Shown here one piece after another: positions 1 through 7,749 of a stretch of 14,876 bases of DNA. The stretch is from contig JAYTVC010000065.1 in NCBI GenBank assembly GCA_043744215.1, forward strand, positions 1 to 14,876, read 5' to 3'. The translations under genes were made by a program, and so were the position numbers. Source of the stretch: JBEEJL01 sp043744215. GTDB taxonomy: Bacteria > Pseudomonadota > Gammaproteobacteria > Burkholderiales > JBEEJL01. The first letter of the stretch is position 1. The number at the start of each line of letters is the position of its first letter. Under the pieces are notes generated by a model. The model worked only from the letters and a program-made list of their open reading frames with translations. It made no database searches and was not told where the DNA came from.

Positions 1-636
<636 letters not shown>

Positions 637-1010
637 AGCTTTTAGTCCACAAAAATATCCAAAAATGACTGTCCACGAAATTCCGTCACTGTATCCGGTT
701 GTTTCTTTGCATATCCTCTAGAGCAATGTCATCAGCCACACTGTATTGCGTGAACTATACGTTGGCACCCGTAGTTTACAAGTAGGGTAAACCCCCATAT
801 GGCTGGAGGAAGAATGCCTATAAAGGTAAACAATTGTTCTAGTATGCGGCAAGCACCAATTGAGATTTTTCAGTTGCATCATCCAGCACGGAAAAGATGC
901 AAAAGGTAGAATCATGTAACCTCATGATTCAAAATGCATTCGTATTGCACTTTCAACGCGCCTGTTTTGCGCTTGTTGACCGTTAACCTTGCAGCGAGTT
1001 TAGGTAGCTT
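637..1010. other. Divergent intergenic region between lipoprotein gene and dedA
   Basis: These 374 bases separate two divergent genes and must hold both promoters, but no convincing -35/-10 pair is visible. A small inverted repeat, GTTTAC (774-779) and GTAAAC (787-792) with a 7-base spacer, could be an operator. A further GGTAAAC lies near 826. The short ORFs here have no start signal or recognisable product. I see no RNA gene. Confidence 0.5.
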
Positions 1011-1565
1011 ATGGATTTCCCCGCGCTGGTTCAAAATTACGGCTACCTTGCCGTGTTTATTGGGACATTTCTCGAGGGAGAGGTCATTCTCGTGCTGGCG
1101 GGAATCGCCGCCCATACCGGCCATTTGTCGCTGCCAACCGTTGTTGCCGTCGGCGCCTTGGGCGGATTTCTGGGTGACCAGTTTTTTTTCACCCTCGGCA
1201 AACGCTATGGCCCTGCCTTATTATCTCGCCGCCCCCACTGGCAACCGCGGGTAGACAAGGTTAACGCCCTGCTTCACCGCTATCACGCCCCGCTGATTAT
1301 CATGATCCGTTTTATGTATGGCCTGCGCGTCATCGGCCCGATTGTGATCGGCATGAGCAGCGTGCCGCGCTGGCGCTTGGCATTGTTTAATCTGATTGGC
1401 GCGATAATCTGGGCGCCGCTGATTGCGGGCGCGGGCTATCTGTTTGGGCACACGTTTGAAATGTTTTTGAATGACATGAAATACGGGCAGCGCGTCATAC
1501 TGGTGCTGCTGATTGCATTAGGTATCGTTGCTTGGTGGTATGTGCGACGGAAAAAACGTAAGTAG
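1011..1565 (+). CDS. DedA family inner-membrane protein
   Basis: This 184-residue protein is a DedA/SNARE-associated (VTT domain) membrane protein. The family works in the inner membrane and is linked to undecaprenyl-phosphate or phospholipid flipping and to proton-motive-force homeostasis; the exact substrate here cannot be told. Seen in the sequence: the N-terminal FIGTFLEGE motif with E22, the GDQFFFTLGKRYG segment with D56, and R100 and R106 in the RF-YGLR-IGP segment. These match the acidic and arginine residues essential in E. coli YqjA/YghB. The protein is strongly hydrophobic and ends in a basic tail (RRKKRK). Length is slightly under the usual 200-220. The ATG follows an AGGT site by five bases. 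It converges with the next gene, 12 bases away. There is no sign of an operon partner. Confidence 0.93.
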   Translation: MDFPALVQNYGYLAVFIGTFLEGEVILVLAGIAAHTGHLSLPTVVAVGALGGFLGDQFFFTLGKRYGPALLSRRPHWQPRVDKVNALLHRYHAPLIIMIRFMYGLRVIGPIVIGMSSVPRWRLALFNLIGAIIWAPLIAGAGYLFGHTFEMFLNDMKYGQRVILVLLIALGIVAWWYVRRKKRK

Positions 1566-1577
1566 AAAAGGGCAAGA

Positions 1578-1952
1578 TTACTTTTTTGTTTTTTCTTTCG
1601 GCATGACATCGTCTTCAATTTCCCAATGAAATTCGTGTATCAAGCGGTGCAAGACCGGCGCAAATAATATGCCGACACCTACTAGAAAAATAATGCCGGA
1701 AAATAACGCATAAAACGAAGCGAATAATTTGCCCGCCGTTGTTTGCAGAGGATTGATCGGCCCCATACCGCCTAACAGCATTGATGCATTTAACAGCGCG
1801 TCTATCCACGGCAAGTTTTCAAAATAGCGATAGCCCAGCACGCCGAATGCCAGCGAGAAAAAAATCAGCGCACTGGCCGCCAGGCCGTGCAAAGCCAATC
1901 GACGTTTGTATAAATGTTTGGTGAGCAGCGGTTTTTTGCGATGTTCGTACAC
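1578..1952 (-). CDS. Small two-helix membrane protein resembling a potassium-channel pore module
   Basis: This 124-residue protein has a basic N-terminus, a hydrophobic helix (about residues 24-46), a short amphipathic segment, the loop LLGGMGPINP (about 59-68), a second hydrophobic helix (about 78-104) and a charged tail. The helix-pore loop-helix order and the GxGP-like loop recall the two-transmembrane ion channel family (Ion_trans_2), but the classical TVGYG filter is absent. I infer a channel-like protein or a small membrane protein of unknown transport role. The start is GTG at 1952-1950, with GAGG a few bases upstream. moaE ends 160 bases upstream on the same strand, so it may be read from that operon or have its own promoter. 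No terminator was seen. Confidence 0.72.
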   Translation of the reverse strand: MYEHRKKPLLTKHLYKRRLALHGLAASALIFFSLAFGVLGYRYFENLPWIDALLNASMLLGGMGPINPLQTTAGKLFASFYALFSGIIFLVGVGILFAPVLHRLIHEFHWEIEDDVMPKEKTKK

Positions 1953-2112
1953 GTCACCTCAGTCATTATTTTTTCATCGCGTCGGATTTATATCGGCATG
2001 GGCACGGTGCGCACTATCATCTTCGCCTTCAAATTTAGCGTGAATAACATGCGCAGCAAAAAACTGTAACCTATTGATTATTATTAATATTTTACCTTGC
2101 TACTTGATGCCC

Positions 2113-2565
2113 TCAGCGCTTCCAGCGTTGCGCGGCCGCGTCATCACTCACCCGCGCATCGACCCAGCGCGCGCCCTGCGGCGTGGATTCTTTTTTCCAA
2201 AACGGCGCGGAGGTTTTTAAGTAATCCATGATGAATTCACACGCCGCAAACGCTTCGCCACGATGAGCGCCACACACGGCGACCATGACTATTTGATCCG
2301 TTGGCTTCAACGTGCCCACGCGATGAATAATCAGCGTATCAAAAATATCCCAGCGCGATTTGGCTTGCGCGGCGATGTCTTCCAATGCTTTTTCTGTCAT
2401 GCCGGGATAATGTTCCAGCGTCATGTCGGCAACACTCGAACCGTCATTGACATCGCGCACCAGGCCAACGAAGCTGGTCACCGCGCCGATTTTCGGATTA
2501 TTTTTTCGCAGCGCGAGAATCTCCGCGCCCAGGTCAAAATCCTGTTGCTGCACTTTGACAGTCAT
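2113..2565 (-). CDS. moaE: Molybdopterin synthase catalytic subunit MoaE
   Basis: MoaE is the large subunit of molybdopterin synthase. Together with MoaD carrying a C-terminal thiocarboxylate, it inserts two sulfurs into cyclic pyranopterin monophosphate to make molybdopterin in the cytoplasm. The 150-residue length equals that of E. coli MoaE and the match is close: TLEHYPGMTEKAL (49-61), IIHRVG (79-84), the HR pair (101-102), and FIMDYLKTSAPFWKKE (111-126). K117 and K124 correspond to the catalytic lysines K119 and K126 of E. coli, and R37 to the conserved R39. The gene starts one base after the moaD stop, so the two are almost certainly co-translated, which fits a 1:1 heterodimer partner. 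moaA and moaC are not in this window. Confidence 0.97.
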   Translation of the reverse strand: MTVKVQQQDFDLGAEILALRKNNPKIGAVTSFVGLVRDVNDGSSVADMTLEHYPGMTEKALEDIAAQAKSRWDIFDTLIIHRVGTLKPTDQIVMVAVCGAHRGEAFAACEFIMDYLKTSAPFWKKESTPQGARWVDARVSDDAAAQRWKR

Positions 2566-2566
2566 G

Positions 2567-2821
2567 TCAGCCGCCCGTCACCGGAGGGAAAAACGCCACT
2601 TCATCGCCGTCGCGCAGCGGCGCATTGAGGTTGGCCATGACTTGATTCACGGCGACTTTGATATTGGAATGTTGCTTTATGTTTTCTTGCCATAATCCAC
2701 CGCGCGCGCGCAACGTTTGCATCAGCGCTTGCACCGTATCTGCCGACGAAGACCATTCAATCGCCTCGTGCGAAACACCGAGGTTTTCTTTCAGCGATGC
2801 GAAATATTTCACGTTAATCAT
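2567..2821 (-). CDS. moaD: Molybdopterin synthase sulfur carrier subunit MoaD
   Basis: MoaD is the ubiquitin-like sulfur carrier of molybdopterin synthase. Its C-terminal glycine is adenylated by MoeB, converted to a thiocarboxylate, and delivers sulfur to the MoaE active site. The 84-residue protein has the beta-grasp start (INVKYFASLKENLG), the typical NLNAPLRDGDEVAFFPPV stretch near the end, and the diagnostic terminal Gly-Gly. The start codon overlaps the end of mobB by 8 bases and the stop is one base from the moaE start, so mobB-moaD-moaE behave as one translation-coupled operon. Length is normal for the family (about 80-85). Confidence 0.96.
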   Translation of the reverse strand: MINVKYFASLKENLGVSHEAIEWSSSADTVQALMQTLRARGGLWQENIKQHSNIKVAVNQVMANLNAPLRDGDEVAFFPPVTGG

Positions 2822-3344
2822 GCACTGCTCCGGCTTTCCTGGCGGCGTGTGGCATCAAGCCAACTTGCTGCATGATGAACAGCGCAATGGCTTCCGCGTC
2901 GTCGATATGAAATTGCGGCAGCTTGGTGACAATCCGCTCATCGCAGGCGACGGCGACAACATTTTTGTCTTGCGGATACAGCGGTGGCTTGGCGTTGGCG
3001 ACTCGATGCACTTCGAGTTTGGGAATCGGCTCGTTCTTGAAGCCTTCGACCAGCACCAGGTCACAAGGCGAAAACTGCGCGATAAGTTGTTGCAGTGTCG
3101 GCTCCGCTTCGCCACGCGATTCGTGCATTAGCACCCAGCGCTTGTCCGACGTGACGAGGATTTCACTCGCGCCTGCTTCGCGGTGGCGATAGGAATCTTT
3201 GCCCGGCCGGTCCACATCAAAATTATGGTGTGCGTGTTTGATGACGGAAACTTTCAAGCCTTCCATCACAAATTGCGGAATCAGGCGCTCCATCAGCGTC
3301 GTTTTGCCACTGCCGGAATAACCTGCTATGCCAAATACCTTCAT
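2814..3344 (-). CDS. mobB: Molybdopterin-guanine dinucleotide biosynthesis adaptor protein MobB
   Basis: MobB is a small P-loop GTP-binding protein that assists MobA in joining GMP to molybdenum cofactor to give Mo-MGD, the form used by DMSO-reductase-type enzymes. The 176-residue sequence opens with a beta strand and a Walker A motif, GYSGSGKT (8-15). This is followed by the family signature KHAHHNFDVDRPGKDSYRHR (36-55) and a DLVLVEGFKNEPIPKLEV strand-loop that carries the Walker B-like region. Length fits E. coli MobB (about 170). A GAGGA Shine-Dalgarno site lies nine bases before the ATG. It is the first gene of the mobB-moaD-moaE unit, with an extended -10 candidate just upstream. mobA is not in the window. 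Confidence 0.95.
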   Translation of the reverse strand: MKVFGIAGYSGSGKTTLMERLIPQFVMEGLKVSVIKHAHHNFDVDRPGKDSYRHREAGASEILVTSDKRWVLMHESRGEAEPTLQQLIAQFSPCDLVLVEGFKNEPIPKLEVHRVANAKPPLYPQDKNVVAVACDERIVTKLPQFHIDDAEAIALFIMQQVGLMPHAARKAGAVHD

Positions 3345-3374
3345 GTAACTCTATCCTCGAAATTCTATTTTTAT

Positions 3375-3383
3375 ATTTTAGCA
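3375..3383 (-). promoter_or_regulatory. Possible extended -10 promoter for mobB-moaD-moaE
   Basis: On the minus strand this reads TGCTAAAAT, an extended -10 (TGn plus TAAAAT), about 30 bases upstream of the mobB start in the AT-rich part of the corA-mobB gap. No clear -35 is present, as is usual for extended -10 promoters. It is a candidate only. Confidence 0.35.
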
Positions 3384-3513
3384 CTGCAAAGACATGGCCG
3401 CCGCATTCGCAGGATAGGCAAAGCCCGCGTTTTTTGCGGCTGCGCCCATTGTCTACAGCATGCTGATGGGCACGCTATCGCTTTGCCCACCATGCAGCGA
3501 ACGAGAAGCGACA

Positions 3514-4575
3514 TCACAACCACTTTTTATATTTGAAAAACAGCAGCATTCCCACAAACATGCAAATCATCAGCATGACGGTACCCTGAAAACCGTACTG
3601 CCAATCAAGCTCGGGAAAGTTGTGGAAATTCATGCCGAATATGCCGGTAATAAATGTCAGCGGCAAAAAAACGCTGGAGAAAAGCGTCAGCACTTTCATC
3701 ACTTCGCTGGTGCGGTTGCTGATGCTGGATAAATACACGTCCTGCATGCTCGACAACATGTCGCGGTAGGTATCCACGCCTTCCGTCACGCGCACCACAT
3801 GGTCCTGCAAATCGCGCAAATATAAGGACGTGTTGTCGTGTATCAGTGGCGATTCGGAACGTTGCATCGATGCGATCACCTCGCGCAGCGGCCAGACCGA
3901 TTTACGCACAAAAATCAGCTCGCGCCGCAGGTCGTGGATCATACGCAAGGTATCGGGTTTCGGATTGGTTGCCAGCGCCGTTTCTACCGCTTCGATTTTT
4001 TCGCCGATTTTATCCAGCACATCGAAGTAGCGGTCAACGATGGAATCCATCAGCGCGTAGGCGGTGTAATCGGCTTTCATTTTGCGGATGCGGCCAACGC
4101 CTTTGCGGATGCGTTCGCGCAGCGGATTGAATACATCGCCCGGGCGTTCCTGAAACGAAATCACATAATTCGCGCCGATGACTAAACTCAACTGCTCAAT
4201 GGTGATGTCATTTTTCTCGCCATCCAGGTCGAGCATTTTGATCACCACAAATGCGTAGTCGCCGTAGTCTTCATACTTGGGCCGCTGGTCGGTGTGCAAA
4301 ATATCTTCCAGCATCAACGGGTGAAAGCCGAGGGTTTTGCCAAACGTTTCCAGCACGCCGGGAACCTGCACGCTATCGACATTGATCCACGTCACCGTGT
4401 TCGCGTTGGCAAAGGGCATGCACTCTTCCACTTTGTCGAGCGTCTTTTCTACGAAGTGCTGCTCATCAAAATCGAACAGCGTGATGCGGGCATCTTTGGC
4501 GGCAGGCTTGTCGCCCACATAAACCAACGTGCCCGGTGCCATGCCGGATTTACGAACTCGTTTTTTTGCGCGCAT
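3514..4575 (-). CDS. corA: Magnesium/cobalt transport protein CorA
   Basis: CorA is a homopentameric inner-membrane channel for Mg2+ (also Co2+/Ni2+). The 353-residue sequence has the large cytoplasmic N-terminal funnel and the signature GMN motif at 314-316 (ITGIFGMNFHNFPELDW) between two C-terminal helices (about 294-313 and 330-348). It ends in the basic KYKKWL tail, which is at the cytoplasmic side in solved family members. The TWINVDS and QRPKYEDYGDY segments and the long helix with VETALATNP are typical. Length is normal (316-370). The ATG at 4575 lacks a good Shine-Dalgarno site, and an internal Met12 is an alternative start. The gene stands alone, 169 bases from mobB and 90 from sirB1. 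Confidence 0.96.
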   Translation of the reverse strand: MRAKKRVRKSGMAPGTLVYVGDKPAAKDARITLFDFDEQHFVEKTLDKVEECMPFANANTVTWINVDSVQVPGVLETFGKTLGFHPLMLEDILHTDQRPKYEDYGDYAFVVIKMLDLDGEKNDITIEQLSLVIGANYVISFQERPGDVFNPLRERIRKGVGRIRKMKADYTAYALMDSIVDRYFDVLDKIGEKIEAVETALATNPKPDTLRMIHDLRRELIFVRKSVWPLREVIASMQRSESPLIHDNTSLYLRDLQDHVVRVTEGVDTYRDMLSSMQDVYLSSISNRTSEVMKVLTLFSSVFLPLTFITGIFGMNFHNFPELDWQYGFQGTVMLMICMFVGMLLFFKYKKWL

Positions 4576-4665
4576 AGGAGTGATAAATATTCAATAAAAT
4601 CAGGGCGTATCGTATCACGATGCGCGGGGGCAAAAAACCGGTTTCAAGGGAAGAAATAAAGCCAT

Positions 4666-5505
4666 TCAATTCAACCGCGCATTGATATCGCTAAGCTCTT
4701 TCACCATGTTGTGCACCAGTTGCGCATCACTGGCTGCGGGCATAAGTTCGAGATAGTGTGTTAAATCCGCCAGCGCCGCGCGGTAGGCTTCGAGTTGCTG
4801 ATAGAGCAAGCCACGGTCGCGATATTCTTCGGCGGCATCGGGGTCGATCAGCAGCAACAGGTTGATGACTTCGACTGCCAATTCCAATTCATCTTCATCG
4901 AAATAAATTTTCTTCAAATTGCGCAACAGCCGCGACAGAATATCCTTGTGGCTGGCGGGTTGAATCAGCGTATCCAGATTCACTTTTGCCGCGATGTCCA
5001 CGCCCTGCGCCGCCGCGAGAAAACCGCGCAGGTCGTCGTCGCTTACCGTTTCACCATGGTTAAACGGATTGAATACTGTGCGCGTTTTTTCACCCGGCAA
5101 CATTACCAGAAAATGTCCTGGAAACGACACGCCTTTCAAATCAAGGCCGATAGCTTTGCCTAACGCAATATAAATAATCGACAAGGTAATGGGAATGCCC
5201 GCTTTACTGTCGAGCACTGCCGAGAGAAAACTGTTCCACGGGTTGTAGTAGTCGATTTCGTTGGCGGTGTATTCCATGTCGTCAAACATATAGGCGTTGA
5301 GCGCGGCGATTTTTTGTTCGGTCGTGGCGCTGTTCGGCAAAGTCGCCGCGAGTTCCGCCTGCATGTTTTGCAATTTTTTCAGATACATTTTGACATCGGT
5401 ATCCGGCGCGAGTTGATGCGCCATCTCCAACGCCGCTTCGGCCAACGGAATCGTTTCGTCGGGGCCGGCAAGCAAAGTCTTGAGTCGGTTTGTTGAGTTG
5501 CTCAT
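4666..5505 (-). CDS. sirB1: SirB1 family protein: transglutaminase-like domain plus TPR tail
   Basis: This 279-residue protein belongs to the SirB1 family (COG2912). Residues about 35-190 hold the transglutaminase-like domain with the family signature NEIDYYNPWNSFLSAVLDSK (82-101) followed by AGIPITLSIIY, and VSFPGHFLV (126-134). Residues about 195-265 form TPR-like helices (LLLLIDPDAAEEYRDRGLLY). The protein has no cysteine at all, so a classical thiol transglutaminase or protease mechanism is not possible. Its cellular role is not well defined; in many gammaproteobacteria the gene lies near hemA-prfA-prmC, which are not here. A GGTGA sequence precedes the ATG. No partner gene is apparent: corA lies 90 bases downstream, and a 290-base REP-containing gap separates it from mtfA. 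Confidence 0.9.
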   Translation of the reverse strand: MSNSTNRLKTLLAGPDETIPLAEAALEMAHQLAPDTDVKMYLKKLQNMQAELAATLPNSATTEQKIAALNAYMFDDMEYTANEIDYYNPWNSFLSAVLDSKAGIPITLSIIYIALGKAIGLDLKGVSFPGHFLVMLPGEKTRTVFNPFNHGETVSDDDLRGFLAAAQGVDIAAKVNLDTLIQPASHKDILSRLLRNLKKIYFDEDELELAVEVINLLLLIDPDAAEEYRDRGLLYQQLEAYRAALADLTHYLELMPAASDAQLVHNMVKELSDINARLN

Positions 5506-5566
5506 TTAATCATCACCGCTATTTTGTCTGTTGTTCCCGTGAAAACGGTCATCCATTTTGATTTTC

Positions 5567-5590
5567 GTCGGCAAAGGATTGCCGACCTAC
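5567..5590 (-). repeat. REP-like hairpin with GTAG head
   Basis: On the minus strand this reads GTAG, then a perfect 8-bp stem GTCGGCAA / TTGCCGAC with a four-base loop (TCCT). A GTAG tetranucleotide in front of a palindrome is the hallmark of REP sequences mobilised by TnpA-REP (RAYT) transposases. No transposase is in the window, so this would be a non-autonomous copy. It lies in the sirB1-mtfA gap. Confidence 0.65.
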
Positions 5591-5644
5591 TTAATCCGCT
5601 ATTCCCGCGCAGAGCCTGCCCTCGAATGCTTTAGACGGAGGCGA

Positions 5645-5757
5645 GAATCCAGCGGGCAACAAAAAACTCGGCAGGTAAAATCTTAACGGCAAAAAATGCT
5701 CATTAGCCTAAACCATCGCCGATGTACAACGCGCTGGATTCCCGCCTACGCGGGAAT
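5645..5757. repeat. Inverted repeat pair and perfect hairpin in sirB1-mtfA gap
   Basis: A perfect 8-bp hairpin, ATTCCCGC / GCGGGAAT with loop CTAC, spans 5738-5757. Its upstream flank CGCTGGATTC (5732-5741) is an exact inverted copy of GAATCCAGCG at 5645-5654. A further ATTCCCGC lies at 5601-5608. Together with the REP-like hairpin at 5567 this looks like a composite interspersed repeat (BIME- or MITE-like) or a pair of REPs in opposite orientation. The hairpin has no T-run and is unlikely to be an intrinsic terminator. Confidence 0.6.
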
Positions 5758-5795
5758 GATGTAACACTGGCGAAATATCCCATGCCGAAGTCACG

Positions 5796-6578
5796 TCATG
5801 ACTCCTCCACCACCTTCAGCCTCGCCAGCGGATCCTGCCGATAAAACAGACTCAACTGTTTGTACACATCCGCATACTCGTCAAACACCACATCGGGCAT
5901 TTCAAAAAACGCTTCGGTGAACACCGCAAAAAATTCTGCCGGATGTTCTGATGCATAGGGGTCTATTATCGTATCTATTTGATTATTAACAGTATTTACG
6001 AAGTTCTCGTAAGCCGGTTTGAACGCAGAAACCCATGCATCGCGCGTCATATTTTTATGCAGCGGCGGAAAACCATTGGCATCGCCATTCAACATATCAA
6101 GCTTGTGCGCAAACTCGTGGATCACCACATTATAGCCGTCGCCCTGCCCGCTCGAGGCGGCATCTTCCCAGCTCAACACCAGCGGCCCGCCCAGCCACGA
6201 CTCGCCCGCGAACGGATGGTCACTCACATGCACCACGCCCGCCTCGTCGGTATATTCATGCCGCGGCGTAAACTGGCGCGGATAAATAATAATCTCGTCC
6301 CAACCCTTGTAATAGTCGAGCCCCAGATTCAAAATCGGCAAACACGCTTGCGTCGCGATGAACACGCACATCGCATCAGTGACCAGCAAATCTGCCGCGC
6401 CGGTAAAATGTTTTTCGTGAATGAACAACGTGACTAACTCACGCAAAAGCGTAAATTCGTCGTCAGAAAAGCCAGAAAGAAACGGCATCGCGCCAAGCGT
6501 GTCGCGCCATAAAGCATCAGGAATCGCCGTGCGTTCCAGCGTGCGTTTGCGCTGCCAGCTTTTGAGAAATGAAAGCAT
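5796..6578 (-). CDS. mtfA: Zinc-dependent peptidase, MtfA family
   Basis: MtfA is a cytosolic zinc metallopeptidase; in E. coli it binds the Mlc repressor and so affects ptsG glucose transport. From the ATG at 6578 the protein is 260 residues (E. coli: 265). It carries the zinc motif HEFAH (154-158) within NVVIHEFAHKLDMLNGD, the downstream glutamate ligand region HPAEFFAVFTEAFFE, and the conserved C-terminal SLFYRQDPLARL. The N-terminal half matches the family too (ILNLGLDYY and the IIYP strand). An in-frame TTG at 6590 would add four residues (MVLL). Neither start has a strong Shine-Dalgarno site, and I prefer the ATG because the family starts in this way. No Mlc gene is visible nearby. It is the last clear chromosomal gene before the integron remnant. 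Confidence 0.93.
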   Translation of the reverse strand: MLSFLKSWQRKRTLERTAIPDALWRDTLGAMPFLSGFSDDEFTLLRELVTLFIHEKHFTGAADLLVTDAMCVFIATQACLPILNLGLDYYKGWDEIIIYPRQFTPRHEYTDEAGVVHVSDHPFAGESWLGGPLVLSWEDAASSGQGDGYNVVIHEFAHKLDMLNGDANGFPPLHKNMTRDAWVSAFKPAYENFVNTVNNQIDTIIDPYASEHPAEFFAVFTEAFFEMPDVVFDEYADVYKQLSLFYRQDPLARLKVVEES

Positions 6579-6590
6579 CAGTAGAACCAA

Positions 6591-6818
6591 AGTTTTTCAA
6601 AATCCGCCTGCTTGCGCAAAGCGAAGGGCCTGCTGTTGTGCTCAGGGCGTGAGGTTTCAGACAAGCCTTAGTACAACAAGGGTGACAGTTTACCTCTCAT
6701 CCAAAGGGCTCTTCACGCCCTTCTCGTCTATAGGATGCCGTCGGGTTTTGCCCGCGCGCGAACCGACCGAAAAATTCTGCGACAGAAAAATATAGCGTAA
6801 CGTGATGTCGAAGGCAAT
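6591..6818. other. Gap with remnant open frame downstream of the integrase fragment
   Basis: No intact gene is seen here. On the minus strand an open frame continues from the integrase remnant to a TAA at 6690-6692 (ASTHIAFDITLRYIFLSQ, later ending SPLDER). It does not match IntI after the AST residues and has no start codon of its own. It is probably unrelated sequence joined where the integrase gene was truncated. Confidence 0.45.
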
Positions 6819-7042
6819 GTGCGTCGAGGCAGCCACGTTGCCCACTGCCGTCAAGCGGTCAAAAATGTTTCAATCTCTGCGCGCCCACGTTAATCAGGTG
6901 TCGCTTGCCATGAAATAAAATATCGCGTTTAATCCAATGCAAATATGTCTGTTACGCGCGACCCGCTCAACGCTTCACCCGCAACTTCTCGCGGACTTGG
7001 CCGAGCAGTTTGGAGGCTGTGATACTGTGGTAGCTTGCGCAT
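6819..7042 (-). pseudogene. intI: Integron integrase (intI) N-terminal fragment, decayed
   Basis: Reading the minus strand from about 7011 gives KLLGQVREKLRVK, then seven codons, then QTYLHWIKRDILFHGKRH and INVGA. Functional integron integrases have KLLDQVR-KLRVK, seven residues (HYSxRTE), then Q-Y-WIKR-I-FHGKRHP---GA, so register and spacing match exactly. Here the seven codons contain a TGA (6967-6969) and a TAA (6952-6954, where Glu is expected). After GA the match continues only by changing frame twice: AEIETFLTA, then LTAVGNVAAST, matching E-E-FLTHLAVxGNVAAST. Similarity stops near 6820, so only about 65-75 of some 320 residues remain and the catalytic Arg/His/Tyr domain is missing. An ATG at 7042-7040 is one base out of frame. 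The fragment lies divergent from the cassettes, as intI does in integrons. Confidence 0.87.
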
Positions 7043-7165
7043 TTTGTCGGGCGTAATTGAATTAAAATATTCAATATAAACAATGAATTACATTTCTCAA
7101 TCAAGAATATACACCTTGAACATGTCGAAAAAGACGCTGTTTCGGGTATCTACTTTACGTTAGAC
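7043..7165 (+). promoter_or_regulatory. Putative attI / cassette promoter region with first recombination core
   Basis: This AT-rich stretch lies between the intI remnant and the first cassette, where integrons keep attI and the cassette promoter Pc. It ends in a recombination core GTTAGAC (7159-7165). It also holds an inverted repeat ATTGAAT (7056-7062) / ATTCAAT (7069-7075) and a -10-like TATAAA (7075-7080) without a good -35. The core is preceded by CTACTTTA, as is the core at 8280, so this junction could instead be the right half of an attC whose left half is lost. Confidence 0.55.
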
Positions 7166-7174
7166 ATCGCACCC

Positions 7175-7666
7175 ATGATTAGCGCAAGACTGGAAGAATC
7201 AGACTATTTGTGTGCGCAATTCCTAGATCGGCGTTGGCAACCGCGAAATATCGTCGGCGCAATCGCACTCAGTTGTTTAGCTTGCGCTATTTCTTGGCTA
7301 CTTTGGTCTACTGGCAAATGGATAATTGCCGCCGGCATTCTTGGCGGTCTAGTCGGCGGAGCGATCGGCGGGTCAATCGTTCGTTACGTCTACGTACCTT
7401 GGAAGACAAAGCGTGTTTTTCGTCAACAAAAATCATTGCAACGCGAATTCACACTTTCCTGGGAAACGACCGGAGTACAAACAAAAAGTGTGAATGGTGA
7501 ATTTACTTGCAACTGGTCGGATTTTATTCGATGGAAAGAAAATGAAATTCTTTTCTTGCTCTATCTTTCAGATATTCAATTTTTGATGGTTCCGAAACGT
7601 GCGTTCAGCAACATGACAGAAATAGATCTCTTTCGCAGCAATATCGCGCAAGGTATCAATGTCTAA
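7175..7666 (+). CDS. YcxB-like membrane protein (cassette gene)
   Basis: This 163-residue protein has a short polar N-terminus and two hydrophobic helices (about 25-45 and 48-70, glycine-rich: GILGGLVGGAIGG). A cytoplasmic C-terminal domain of the YcxB type (PF14317) follows: a strand that reads as SWETTGVQTKS, then NWSDFIRWKENEILFLLYLS, then MVPKRAF and a final acidic helix. The biochemical role of YcxB-like proteins is unknown. The ATG lies nine bases after the recombination core at 7159-7165, and the TAA stop is formed inside the R'' core of the following attC (GTCTAAC). That is the compact arrangement of a typical integron cassette. There is no strong Shine-Dalgarno site and no promoter inside the cassette, so expression should depend on the upstream region. 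Confidence 0.82.
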   Translation: MISARLEESDYLCAQFLDRRWQPRNIVGAIALSCLACAISWLLWSTGKWIIAAGILGGLVGGAIGGSIVRYVYVPWKTKRVFRQQKSLQREFTLSWETTGVQTKSVNGEFTCNWSDFIRWKENEILFLLYLSDIQFLMVPKRAFSNMTEIDLFRSNIAQGINV

Positions 7667-7721
7667 CTCTGCATTCGAGGCGACCGAGCTAAAGTGCGTC
7701 GCCTCAATTTGAACGTTAGAT
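7661..7721 (+). other. attC recombination site (61 bp), well formed
   Basis: R'' is GTCTAAC (7661-7667) and R' is GTTAGAT (7715-7721). Between them ATTCGAGGCGAC (7673-7684) pairs with GTCGCCTCAAT (7698-7708) with one unpaired C, the extrahelical base that IntI uses to choose the strand. The loop is about 13 bases. The layout and length are those of a canonical short attC. Confidence 0.92.
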
Positions 7722-7749
7722 GTCCTCAGCATCACCCTTTCGCAAGGGC

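Noticed and set aside
976..1004. TTGACC as a -35 for dedA
   Set aside because: At 17 bases the partner is TTTAGG, a poor -10, and it would leave almost no leader.
912..1254. Overlapping short ORFs on both strands around the dedA start
   Set aside because: They overlap the DedA gene in other frames and show no family features.
2263..3192. Plus-strand ORFs opposite moaE, moaD and mobB
   Set aside because: Shadows of well-supported minus-strand genes.
3420..3445. GCCGC/GCGGC-like hairpin as a corA terminator
   Set aside because: Only a four-base stem and no T-run on the needed side.
6940..7060. Plus-strand reading of this region as a small ORF starting at ATG near 6945
   Set aside because: The minus strand shows a spaced match to IntI; the plus reading has no features.
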